A DNA stretch of 13,243 nucleotides from RGIG3077 sp964490175 (GTDB lineage: Bacteria; Bacillota; Clostridia; Oscillospirales; Ruminococcaceae). Numbering within the stretch: position 1 is the first letter of the stretch; the number at the start of each line of letters is the position of its first letter. The stretch is taken from contig CAZBAI010000035.1 in the NCBI GenBank assembly GCA_964490175.1, positions 1 to 13,243 on the forward strand, given 5' to 3'. The translations under genes were made by a program, and so were the position numbers. Shown in pieces: positions 1 through 7,640 of the stretch. The notes below the pieces were generated by a model, which did no database searches, had not been told where the DNA came from, and saw nothing but the letters and a program-made list of their open reading frames with translations.

Positions 1-43
1 TTTTATAGGGGTTCTCTTTAAATTACCCTTAAATTTATTATAC

Positions 44-86
44 GAGGAGAACTGTGCCCGGCTTTGCCAATGGCGCAGATAAATAA
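44..86 (+). promoter_or_regulatory. secA leader: Shine-Dalgarno and possible 10-codon minigene
   Basis: A strong Shine-Dalgarno-like GAGGAG lies at 44-49. It sits 20 bases before the ATG at 70 and over 40 bases before the ATG at 91 where SecA family homology begins, so it is poorly placed for both. It is 4 bases before a GTG at 54 that opens a 10-codon frame ending in TAA at 84-86, five bases upstream of ATG 91. One reading is a short leader peptide that delivers ribosomes to secA by reinitiation. The alternative is that secA starts at TTG 64 or ATG 70 with poor spacing. The sequence alone does not decide. Confidence 0.3.
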
Positions 87-90
87 CATA

Positions 91-3000
91 ATGGGACTTC
101 TTGAAAAGATTTTCGGCTCATACAGCGAGAAAGAGCTTGCTCGTATTGAGCCTATTCAGCAGCGTGTTCTTATGCTTGAGGAGGAATATAAAGCCTTAAG
201 CGATTATGAACTCAAAGCTAAAACGAAAGAATTTAAAGAGAGAATTGCCGAGGGCGAAACGCTTGATTCTATCATGCCCGAGGCGCTTGCAACCTGCCGT
301 GAGGCTGCCGACCGTGTTCTCGGCAAAAGGGCATATCCCGTGCAGATTCTCGGCGCTATTGTTTTGCATCAGGGAAGAATTGCCGAAATGAAAACAGGTG
401 AAGGTAAAACGCTTGTTGCCTGTCTTGCTTCTTATGTCAACGCACTTTCGGGTAAGGGCGTGCACGTTGTAACCGTAAATGATTACCTTGCAAAATTCCA
501 ATCCGAGGAAATGGGCAAGGTTTACAGATTCTTGGGTCTTTCCATCGGCTGTATTCTTCACGGACTGACAAATGATGAGCGCAGGGAAGCTTATAACTGT
601 GATATCACTTACGGTACGAATAATGAATTCGGTTTCGATTATCTTCGTGATAATATGGTTATATATAAGAAAAACATGGTTCAGCGTGAGCCTAATTTCG
701 CAATTGTCGATGAGGTTGACTCTATCCTTATTGATGAGGCCCGTACCCCTCTTATCATTTCCGGCAGGGGCGATAAAGCGACCGACCTTTACGGCAAGGT
801 CGATGTTTTCGTAAGGACTCTTTCGGCAAAAACTCTTGTCGAAATGGACGAAAAAGTCAATCAGGACGAAATTGACTATGTTGCACAGGTTCAATCGTTT
901 GAAAACGGAAAGCTCACGGTTTATCAGAAAAACGTGTTCTCTAAGGGTGATGAAGTAGACCTTATCACCTTTGATGAAGATAACCGCAGTGAGATACTTC
1001 ATTCGTTCCGAATTACGGGCATAACCGATGATAAGGGCAATGAAATGCGCTCTGTCACGAAGAATCTTGCAAAAGCAAATGTTGAATGCAACCTTGAAAC
1101 GCTTGAATTTAAAAAGGGATATCAGTATTTTCTGCGCCATAAAGAACGCTGCGATTATATCGTCGATGAAAAGGCAAAAACCGCAACAATCACTCAGCAG
1201 GGCGTGAAAAAAGCGGAAAGATATTTCGGCGTAGACAACCTTATGGCTGCCGAAAATCTGACGTTGCTTCATCACATCAACCAGTCGCTCAAAGCGCACG
1301 GTATTATGCATATTGATATCGACTATGTCGTAAAAGACGGTGAAGTCGTTATTGTTGATGAGTTTACCGGTCGTCTTATGCTCGGCAGACGTTTCAACGA
1401 CGGACTTCATCAGGCAATCGAGGCAAAAGAGGGCGTTGAGGTTGCACATGAGTCAAAAACGCTTGCAACAATAACTTTTCAGAATTATTTCAGGCTGTAT
1501 CCTAAGCTTTCGGGTATGACAGGTACTGCCATGACCGAGGAAGACGAATTTAAAGAAATTTATAAGCTTGATGTTATAGCTGTTCCCACAAACAGACCCG
1601 TTGCAAGAATTGATCACCCCGATGTTGTATACAGAACCGAAAAGGGCAAGTTTAACGCCGTAATCGACCAGATCATCGAATGCAACAAAAAAGGTCAGCC
1701 GGTTCTTGTCGGTACAATTTCGATTGAAAAGTCAGAGCTTCTTTCAAAAATGCTCTCTCGCAAGGGCATAAAGCATGAGGTGCTCAACGCCAAGCAACAC
1801 GCCAAGGAAGCCGAAATTGTAGCTCAGGCTGGCAAGCTCGGCGCCGTAACCATTGCAACAAACATGGCAGGTCGTGGTACGGATATTATCCTCGGCGGTA
1901 ACGCTGAATTTCTTGCAAAAGCAAAATTGAGAAAGATGGAGATCCCCGAAGAAGTTATCAACGAGGCAGTAGGTTATGCCGATACGGATAACGAAGAAAT
2001 TATCGAAGCACGCAAGGTTTACAGAGAGCTTTACGATAAATACAGCGCCGAAGTTAAGGAAAAGGCAGTTGCCGTAAGAGAAGCGGGAGGTCTTTACATC
2101 CTCGGCACCGAGCGGCATGAATCTCGCCGTATCGACAACCAGCTCAGAGGCCGTTCGGGTCGTCAGGGCGATGAGGGCGAAAGCAAATTCTTCCTTTCTA
2201 CCGAGGACGATCTCATGCGTATATTTGCAGGCGACCGACTTGAAAAAGTTATGAAAACATTTGCCGGTGAGGACGAGGATATGCCGATTGAAAGCAAGAT
2301 GCTTTCCAAAATCATCGCTTCGGCTCAAAAACGTGTTGAGGGCAAAAACTTCAGCATCAGAAAGAACGTTCTTAACTATGATGATGTAATGAGCACACAG
2401 CGTGAAATTATTTATTCACAGCGTGCCAAGGTGCTTTCCGGTGAGGATATTCACGATTATATCATCACCATGATTAAAGACCTTATCTCCGGTACCGTCG
2501 GCAGTTATTTGCTTGACAATGCAAATAAAGAAGAATGGAACTTTGTCGGTTTGCGCAACCACTTCTTCGGGCTGTTCACCTATGTTGACGATTTTGAATA
2601 TTCCGATGCAGAGCTTGAATCCGTAACCAAAGAATCTATTATCGAAGAGCTTATTCAAAGGGCGCTTGCTAAATATGAACAGCGTGAAAAAGAACTTAGC
2701 TTCATCGATTTCAGAGAATTTGAAAGAGTTGTTCTGCTTAAAGTCGTTGACCAGAAGTGGATGAACCATATCGACGATATGGACGAATTGAAAAAGGGTA
2801 TCGGTCTGCGCTCATACGGACAGCATAATCCTGTTGTTGAATATCGCTATGAAGGTATGGATATGTTCGACGCTATGATTGATTCTATCCGTGAAGAAAC
2901 CGTGCGCAACCTCTTCCTTGCTCAAATCAAGCGTAAAGAAGAGGTTCAGCGTGAGCAGGTGCTCAAACCGACCGAACCCAATGCCGGCTCTTCAGACGGT

Positions 3001-3102
3001 TCGCTTGCACCCCAAAAGGCTAAGCGCAAGCCTGCCCCTAACGACCTTTGTCCGTGCGGAAGCGGCAAAAAGTATAAAAAATGCTGCGGAATGCAGGATT
3101 AA
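91..3102 (+). CDS. secA: Protein translocase ATPase SecA, with a large insertion in the preprotein-binding region
   Basis: SecA is the cytosolic ATPase motor that pushes preproteins through SecYEG. The 1003-residue product shows Walker A TGEGKT (102-107), the DEVD box (about 207-210), GRGTDI (about 594-599) and GRSGRQGD (about 687-694). It ends in a zinc-binding SEC-C tail, CPCGSGKKYKKCC (987-999), which binds SecB or ribosomes in relatives. The length is well above the roughly 840 residues of Bacillus SecA. About 105 residues (near 245-351, bases 823-1143) are inserted after the VRTL segment of the preprotein cross-linking domain, and an extra helical segment (about 630-660) matches the variable region of E. 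coli NBD2. I chose ATG 91 because the protein then begins MGLLEKIFG, the usual family start; in-frame TTG 64 and ATG 70 are alternatives. Identity is certain, the exact start is not. Confidence 0.97.
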   Translation: MGLLEKIFGSYSEKELARIEPIQQRVLMLEEEYKALSDYELKAKTKEFKERIAEGETLDSIMPEALATCREAADRVLGKRAYPVQILGAIVLHQGRIAEMKTGEGKTLVACLASYVNALSGKGVHVVTVNDYLAKFQSEEMGKVYRFLGLSIGCILHGLTNDERREAYNCDITYGTNNEFGFDYLRDNMVIYKKNMVQREPNFAIVDEVDSILIDEARTPLIISGRGDKATDLYGKVDVFVRTLSAKTLVEMDEKVNQDEIDYVAQVQSFENGKLTVYQKNVFSKGDEVDLITFDEDNRSEILHSFRITGITDDKGNEMRSVTKNLAKANVECNLETLEFKKGYQYFLRHKERCDYIVDEKAKTATITQQGVKKAERYFGVDNLMAAENLTLLHHINQSLKAHGIMHIDIDYVVKDGEVVIVDEFTGRLMLGRRFNDGLHQAIEAKEGVEVAHESKTLATITFQNYFRLYPKLSGMTGTAMTEEDEFKEIYKLDVIAVPTNRPVARIDHPDVVYRTEKGKFNAVIDQIIECNKKGQPVLVGTISIEKSELLSKMLSRKGIKHEVLNAKQHAKEAEIVAQAGKLGAVTIATNMAGRGTDIILGGNAEFLAKAKLRKMEIPEEVINEAVGYADTDNEEIIEARKVYRELYDKYSAEVKEKAVAVREAGGLYILGTERHESRRIDNQLRGRSGRQGDEGESKFFLSTEDDLMRIFAGDRLEKVMKTFAGEDEDMPIESKMLSKIIASAQKRVEGKNFSIRKNVLNYDDVMSTQREIIYSQRAKVLSGEDIHDYIITMIKDLISGTVGSYLLDNANKEEWNFVGLRNHFFGLFTYVDDFEYSDAELESVTKESIIEELIQRALAKYEQREKELSFIDFREFERVVLLKVVDQKWMNHIDDMDELKKGIGLRSYGQHNPVVEYRYEGMDMFDAMIDSIREETVRNLFLAQIKRKEEVQREQVLKPTEPNAGSSDGSLAPQKAKRKPAPNDLCPCGSGKKYKKCCGMQD

Positions 3103-3112
3103 ATATGAATTT

Positions 3113-3150
3113 AAGATACCGCAAAGGCAAATTGCTTGCGGTATCTTTCA
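3113..3150 (+). terminator. Hairpin after secA, possible weak terminator
   Basis: A perfect 12-bp inverted repeat (AAGATACCGCAA at 3113-3124, complement at 3136-3147) lies 10 bases after the secA stop with an 11-base loop. The T-run after it is very short, so it may be a weak or attenuating terminator, or an mRNA-stabilising hairpin between secA and the epimerase gene. No separate promoter is evident before the next gene, which may therefore be read through from secA. Confidence 0.5.
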
Positions 3151-3166
3151 ATATGGGAGATGTGCT

Positions 3167-4321
3167 ATGATGAAGGAAAAATGCAAAAATATGCTCAATT
3201 GCCGTATCATTCCTTTTTGGAACGCCCTTTTAGACGAAAGGGGAGGGTTTTTCGGCAGGATGAATCAAAACTTGGAGCTGTTTAAAAATGCCGATAAAGG
3301 CGTTATACTAAATTCGAGAATACTTTGGTTTTATTCGGCAAGCTATATCGCAACAAAAGATGAATCGCTGAAAAAATATGCCGACCATGCTTACGCTTTT
3401 CTCAAAAATTGCTGCGTTGACCGTGAATTTGGCGGCGTATATTGGATGATGGACTGTAATGGCAAGCCGCTTGACACCATGAAACATACATATAATCAGG
3501 CTTTTGCCGTTTATGCGCTGAGTGTGTATCATCAGGCATTTTCAAATGATGAGGCCGTTTCGCTTGCAATGAGCCTTTATGAAACCATTGAAGAAAAAGC
3601 TTTCAAAAATAATCTTTATGAAGAAGCGTTTACACGTCAGTGGGAAATTGCGGATAACGAAGCTCTTTCGGAAAACGGCATTGACGCCAAAAAAACAATG
3701 AACAGCATTCTTCATTTGATTGAAGCGTATACCGAGCTTTTGCGTTCAACGCAGGATTTGCGTGTGAAAGCAAGCCTTAAAAATCTGCTTGATATTGTGG
3801 AGAAATATGTTTACGATTCGTCTTCAAATGCGCTTTATGTGTTTTTTGATGATGAAATGAATGTTCTCGGCGATATTCACTCCTATGGGCATGATATTGA
3901 AGCGAGCTGGCTGATTGACAGGGCGTGCGAGGTGCTCGGTGATGACGATATAATCGAAAAATTTAAAAAAATCGACCTTGCAATTGCCGAAAATATACTT
4001 TCTCTTGCGTTTGAAAACGGTGCGCTCAATAACGAGCGTGACGGGACTGAAATCTCGAAAAAACGTGTTTGGTGGGTTCAGGCAGAGGCAGTTGTCGGCT
4101 TTTTGAATGCATATCTCTCAAGCGGCGATGAGAAATTTTTGCAAGCTGCAAACAGCATTTTTGAATATATTGAAAAATATGTTGTCGATCAGAGGTGCGG
4201 CGAGTGGTTTCCCGATGTTAGCTTTGAAAACAAGCCGTTCGGCGATTTTGATATGGTAGGTCCTTGGAAGTGCCCGTATCATAATTCGAGAATGTGCATT
4301 GAAGTTATGAAAAGGCTGTAA
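3167..4321 (+). CDS. Cellobiose 2-epimerase (AGE family)
   Basis: Predicted to interconvert cellobiose and 4-O-beta-glucosyl-mannose, and related beta-1,4 disaccharides such as mannobiose. This is a cytosolic step in cellulose and beta-mannan oligosaccharide use. The 384-residue protein is almost the length of the Ruminococcus albus enzyme (about 389) and closely follows it from memory, for example in the segments ADKGVILNSRILWF, MKHTYNQAFA and DIHSYGHDIEASWL. Catalytic and binding residues known from that enzyme appear one or two positions offset: Arg51, His242, Glu245, Trp302-Trp303, Glu307 and His372. It is a single (alpha/alpha)6-barrel domain with no signal peptide. The start ATG 3167 follows GGGAGA (3155-3160) at good spacing. 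A plain N-acylglucosamine 2-epimerase is less likely given the GHDIE, RVWWVQAE and KCPYHN motifs. No mannosidase or phosphorylase partner gene is in the window. Confidence 0.92.
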   Translation: MMKEKCKNMLNCRIIPFWNALLDERGGFFGRMNQNLELFKNADKGVILNSRILWFYSASYIATKDESLKKYADHAYAFLKNCCVDREFGGVYWMMDCNGKPLDTMKHTYNQAFAVYALSVYHQAFSNDEAVSLAMSLYETIEEKAFKNNLYEEAFTRQWEIADNEALSENGIDAKKTMNSILHLIEAYTELLRSTQDLRVKASLKNLLDIVEKYVYDSSSNALYVFFDDEMNVLGDIHSYGHDIEASWLIDRACEVLGDDDIIEKFKKIDLAIAENILSLAFENGALNNERDGTEISKKRVWWVQAEAVVGFLNAYLSSGDEKFLQAANSIFEYIEKYVVDQRCGEWFPDVSFENKPFGDFDMVGPWKCPYHNSRMCIEVMKRL

Positions 4322-4334
4322 ATAAAAGCTGTAA

Positions 4335-4370
4335 TCGGCGTCGCAAGGTTTGTGCGGCGCCGAATTTTGT
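4335..4370 (+). terminator. Rho-independent terminator after the epimerase gene
   Basis: A GC-rich 11-bp stem (4335-4345 with 4353-4363, one G-T pair, 7-base loop) begins 13 bases after the stop codon and is followed by AATTTTGTGTT. This is a typical intrinsic terminator with a modest T-tract. It separates the epimerase from the wall-synthesis operon, whose promoter follows directly. Confidence 0.8.
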
Positions 4371-4371
4371 G

Positions 4372-4400
4372 TTGATTTATGCCGGCTTATGTGCTACAAT
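4372..4400 (+). promoter_or_regulatory. Sigma-A promoter of the FHA-SEDS/PBP operon
   Basis: TTGATT (4372-4377) and TACAAT (4395-4400) are separated by exactly 17 bases, and TGC before the -10 box gives an extended -10 element. Transcription would begin near 4406-4408. This rules out ATG 4403 as a start for the gene below and supports the TTG start at 4436. Confidence 0.8.
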
Positions 4401-4435
4401 AAATGTGTAAGCTTGAAAGGGGAGGAAGATTTTCG

Positions 4436-6055
4436 TTGAAAATATATGAATTATATTTTGCGGCGGCAAGATATGTATTGCCGGCTGCGGCGATTCTGTT
4501 TGTTGTTTTTGCCGCAAAAGCTGTGCTTAAAGGCAGGCGCTTGCCGATAATCGCACGGCTTGTTTCGGCTGATAAAACCGAAACTGTTGATATTCGCGCT
4601 AATGAAACCGTTCTGGGCAGCGTTCCTCTTTGTGATGTGCGCATTGAAGCTTTAAGCGATATGCATTCGGTGATAATGCGCACCGATGACGGCTTTGAAA
4701 TCGCTCCGATAAACGGCAAGGTCGCTGTCAATTCAAACAGCTTGACAGATGTAAGCCCTTTGCCTTCGGGCGCTTCGCTTTTGCTTGATAAAAAGCAATA
4801 TACTTTTTTTGCTAACAAAAAGCTGCGAAAAATCAATGTTTCAAGGTCTGCTTCAACACTTGCCGCATTCATTTTTCTTCTTCTTTTTCAGTTAATATCT
4901 TTTGTATATATCGCTTTGCGGCAAGCTGATTCGGGCATCGCCTCGGTATTGACTGTGTCGCTTGCACTTATAATCTGCGAAATAATATATATATCTGTAA
5001 AAAAACCGACAGCATCGCAATCGGTTGTGTTTTTCGGATTTTTTCTGACAAGCGTCGGATTGCTGGCGTCCGCTGCGGGTGACGGTTCACGCTTTTTGAA
5101 AATCGGCGTGTGCGCATTGCTCGGTTTTGTTGTGTTTCTTGCATTGCGCTATATTTTGAAATATCCGAAATTATGCCGCAAAATGCGCTATGTTATAGGC
5201 TTTTTGTTTTGTGCGCTTATGCTGTATAATGCCTTTTTCGGTACATATATCAACGGCGCAAAAAACTGGATATATATCGGCGAAAAAATTTCGTTTCAGC
5301 CCTCCGAACTGGTAAAACCCGTATTTATATTTTGCTCTACTGCGCTTATGCATGAATTGCTTTGCAGAAAAAATTTTTATTGGTTTGCGTTTCTCACACT
5401 GTTTTTCGGCTTTTGCCTTGCGATGATGCGTGATTTCGGCACGGCTTCGATATATTTTGTCACCGCTTTAATAATTATGTCAATGCGTGTGAAGCGCCGC
5501 AGAACGATATACGCTTTGCTTGCGGCGGCAATGGTGGGCATTGTTGCGCTTGTAAGCCTTATGCCCTATATTTCCGCACGGTTTGCGGTTTACGGCAAAG
5601 TGTGGGATTATGCCTACGACGGCGGATATCAGCAAACCAGAACGATGATTGCAATTGCAAGCGGCGGTCTTTTCGGGCTTGGCAGCGGCAACGGCACGTT
5701 GATTTATGTTTCGGCGGCGGATACCGACCTTGTTTTCGGCGTTGTGTGTGAAGAATTCGGCTTGCTTATAGGCTGCACCGTTGCGGCAAGCTATTGCATT
5801 TTGCTTGCCGCTTGCATAAAGGCTCTTGAGTATAAATCTTCAAGCTTTTATTCCGTTGCCGGCTGTGCGGCGTCGGGACTTTATCTGTTTCAGGCGGCGC
5901 TGAATATTTTCGGCTCGGTCGATATACTTCCGCTGACAGGCGTTGCACTGCCGTTTGTGAGCAACGGCGGCTCGGCAATGCTTTCATCTTGGGCGCTTTT
6001 GGCGTTTGTCAGCGCTTATCTTGAAACCTGTGAAAGGGGTGAATGTGTTGAATAA
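4436..6055 (+). CDS. SEDS peptidoglycan polymerase (FtsW/RodA/SpoVE family) with N-terminal FHA-like domain
   Basis: A membrane glycosyltransferase predicted to polymerise lipid II into glycan strands together with a class B PBP. The 539-residue protein has one N-terminal membrane helix (about 13-31), an FHA-like beta-sandwich region (about 40-125), then about ten membrane helices. SEDS hallmarks are FQPSELVK (287-294), an acidic loop with Asp391 and Asp395 before GYQQ where the proposed catalytic Asp lies, IASGGLFGLGSG (about 407-418), and the C-terminal LPLTGVALPFVSNGGS (498-513). Typical SEDS proteins have about 370-420 residues, so the FHA part is a fusion. The FHA core keeps an SxxH His (His77) but has Ser62 where the phosphothreonine-binding Arg is usual. 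The start is TTG 4436, preceded by AGGGGAGG (4418-4425); ATG 4403 lies too close to the promoter. Whether it serves elongation, division or sporulation cannot be told. Confidence 0.9.
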   Translation: MKIYELYFAAARYVLPAAAILFVVFAAKAVLKGRRLPIIARLVSADKTETVDIRANETVLGSVPLCDVRIEALSDMHSVIMRTDDGFEIAPINGKVAVNSNSLTDVSPLPSGASLLLDKKQYTFFANKKLRKINVSRSASTLAAFIFLLLFQLISFVYIALRQADSGIASVLTVSLALIICEIIYISVKKPTASQSVVFFGFFLTSVGLLASAAGDGSRFLKIGVCALLGFVVFLALRYILKYPKLCRKMRYVIGFLFCALMLYNAFFGTYINGAKNWIYIGEKISFQPSELVKPVFIFCSTALMHELLCRKNFYWFAFLTLFFGFCLAMMRDFGTASIYFVTALIIMSMRVKRRRTIYALLAAAMVGIVALVSLMPYISARFAVYGKVWDYAYDGGYQQTRTMIAIASGGLFGLGSGNGTLIYVSAADTDLVFGVVCEEFGLLIGCTVAASYCILLAACIKALEYKSSSFYSVAGCAASGLYLFQAALNIFGSVDILPLTGVALPFVSNGGSAMLSSWALLAFVSAYLETCERGECVE

Positions 6056-7415
6056 GCCAAAGATTTCATCACGCAGTTTTTTCATGATACTTATGCTTTC
6101 ACTTTTTTTGGCAGCCTTTTCGTATTTTATTTTTCTCTATATTTTTTCGGCGCAGGATTGGGCGCTTTTCCCCTCCAACCGACATGTTTACCAAAACGGC
6201 AGTGTTCTCAATGCGGGCGATATTACAGATGCCGAAGGCGTTGTTTTGTGCAGCACTCAAAACGGCGAACGTATATATAATGAAGATAAATATATACGGC
6301 TTGCAACATTGCACGCCGTCGGTGATCTTGACGGATTTATCGCAACGGGCGTGCACACGGCAATGCGGGATAAAGTGACGGGATTTGACAAAATCAACGG
6401 GCTTTACAATATATCCGGAAAAGGAAACGATATTGCGCTGACGATTGATTCAAGGCTTTGCGTAAAGGCGTATGAGCAGCTTGAGGGCAAATCGGGGACG
6501 ATTGCAATGTATAATTACCGAACAGGCGAGCTTGTTTGCATGGCTTCATCGCCCTCGTTTGATGTAAACAGCAGTTTTGAAGCTTCCGACGGTGACGAAG
6601 GGGTTTATATGAACCGCTTTCTTTCTTCGACATTCACGCCCGGCTCAACCTTTAAAGTTGTAACGGCGTGTGCGGCAATCGGCACATTTGATGACGCATT
6701 TGAGCGTGAGTATGTTTGCAACGGCGGCACAACAATCAACGGTGAGTGGGTCGCCTGCACGGGCAATCACGGAACGATTACCCTAAAGGACGCATTTGCC
6801 TATTCGTGCAACAGCTATTTTTCACAGCTGACTGTTGATTTGGGTAAGGATACAATGACGGAATATGCCGAAAAGCTCGGCTTTAACGGCGAATTTGACC
6901 TTGACGGTATTAAGGCGGCAACTTCATCTTATAATGTTGAAGCCGCCAAAACCATCGACCTTGCGTGGTCGGGAATAGGTCAGTATAAAGATTTGTTTAA
7001 TCCTTTGCAATATTTAACGGCAATCGGTGCGATTGCAAACGGCGGCACTGCGATAAAGCCGTATATTGTCAGCTCGATAAAAAACGACCTCGGCTTTGAG
7101 CTTTATAAGGCAAAAAGCGAAAAAATCGAAATGCTTGATAAATATATTGCGGATTCGGTTGCCGACCTTATGGACAATACGGTGCAGGTGTATTACAAAA
7201 AGGAGCGTTTCGGAAATCTTGATGTATGCGCAAAAACAGGCACAGCCGAAATCGCAAAGGACGATATCCCTCATTCGGTGCTTGTCGGTTTTGTAAAAGA
7301 TGATGATATGCCGTTTGCTTTTGTGGCTATTGTCGAAAACGGCGGCTCGGGCAACGGTGCGGCTTTAAATTCAGTTTCAAACCTGCTTCAATACGCCGCA
7401 CAGATATATAAATAA
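6045..7415 (+). CDS. Short class B penicillin-binding protein (PbpA-like transpeptidase)
   Basis: A transpeptidase that cross-links peptidoglycan, the expected partner of the SEDS polymerase just upstream. The 456-residue protein has one signal-anchor helix (about 12-35), a short extracellular pedestal (about 40-125), and a transpeptidase domain with SxxK at Ser201-Lys204 (STFK), SxN at Ser254-Asn256 (SCN) and KTGT at 397-400. The long N-terminal dimerisation region and C-terminal PASTA repeats of many division PBPs are absent; the compact form resembles actinobacterial PbpA, which is encoded next to RodA. The gene overlaps the upstream one by 11 bp. I chose GTG 6045; TTG 6048 shares the same site AGGGG (6035-6039) and is equally possible. 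Translational coupling suggests fixed stoichiometry with the polymerase. Confidence 0.92.
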   Translation: MLNKPKISSRSFFMILMLSLFLAAFSYFIFLYIFSAQDWALFPSNRHVYQNGSVLNAGDITDAEGVVLCSTQNGERIYNEDKYIRLATLHAVGDLDGFIATGVHTAMRDKVTGFDKINGLYNISGKGNDIALTIDSRLCVKAYEQLEGKSGTIAMYNYRTGELVCMASSPSFDVNSSFEASDGDEGVYMNRFLSSTFTPGSTFKVVTACAAIGTFDDAFEREYVCNGGTTINGEWVACTGNHGTITLKDAFAYSCNSYFSQLTVDLGKDTMTEYAEKLGFNGEFDLDGIKAATSSYNVEAAKTIDLAWSGIGQYKDLFNPLQYLTAIGAIANGGTAIKPYIVSSIKNDLGFELYKAKSEKIEMLDKYIADSVADLMDNTVQVYYKKERFGNLDVCAKTGTAEIAKDDIPHSVLVGFVKDDDMPFAFVAIVENGGSGNGAALNSVSNLLQYAAQIYK

Positions 7416-7438
7416 GCATCAAGGCTTGATGTTGGCGG

Positions 7439-7467
7439 TTGACTAAATTTGAATTTTGCGTTATAAT
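7439..7467 (+). promoter_or_regulatory. Near-consensus sigma-A promoter upstream of rpe
   Basis: TTGACT (7439-7444) and TATAAT (7462-7467) are spaced by 17 bases, a near-perfect vegetative promoter. It begins 24 bases after the PBP stop codon. Transcription should start near 7474, giving a leader of about 168 bases before rpe that contains four hairpins. Confidence 0.88.
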
Positions 7468-7479
7468 AACTTAGGCAAG

Positions 7480-7598
7480 ATGTCCCCCACCTCTAAGGCG
7501 GTGGGGACATTTACCATTCAGTAGAGGGATACAATCCCCTACTGAATGGCAGGTTGGCAAAGCCAACCCTTGCCACGTTGAATGACGGGGCAAGCCCC
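7480..7598. repeat. Cluster of four hairpins in the rpe leader, probable dispersed palindromic repeat
   Basis: Four inverted repeats lie end to end: 7480-7491 with 7500-7510 (11 bp, one bulged base); 7514-7528 with 7536-7549 (14 bp, one bulge); 7552-7558 with 7562-7568 (7 bp, AAA loop); and 7587-7590 with 7595-7598 (GGGG/CCCC, CAAG loop). None is followed by a T-run, so they are not terminators, and I do not recognise a known riboswitch. Spurious minus-strand translations through the element give phrases such as LPTCHSVGDCIPL. These resemble junk peptides I associate with repeated intergenic elements in Oscillospiraceae genomes, hence the repeat interpretation. It would be transcribed as the 5' untranslated region of rpe. 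Confidence 0.6.
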
Positions 7599-7640
7599 TT
7601 ATTGAAAAATGGTATTTGATATATTTTCGGAGGAAGAAAA

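Noticed and set aside
36..41. TATTAT as a -10 box for secA
   Set aside because: No -35 match lies at suitable distance, and a start at about 48 would cut into the GAGGAG site.
60..70. 11-base match (GGCTTTGCCAA) between the secA leader and, in reverse orientation, the rpe leader hairpin at 7554-7564
   Set aside because: Many 11-base matches are expected by chance in 13 kb on both strands; the surrounding bases do not match.
196..1449. 417-codon open frame on the minus strand inside secA
   Set aside because: It is exactly antisense to conserved SecA domains, has no plausible ribosome binding site, and its protein shows no recognisable domain; it is a codon-bias shadow.
7480..7510. T-box or other riboswitch in the rpe leader
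   Set aside because: GGTGGGGACAT only superficially resembles a T-box core; there is no terminator/antiterminator pair and rpe is not a typical target.
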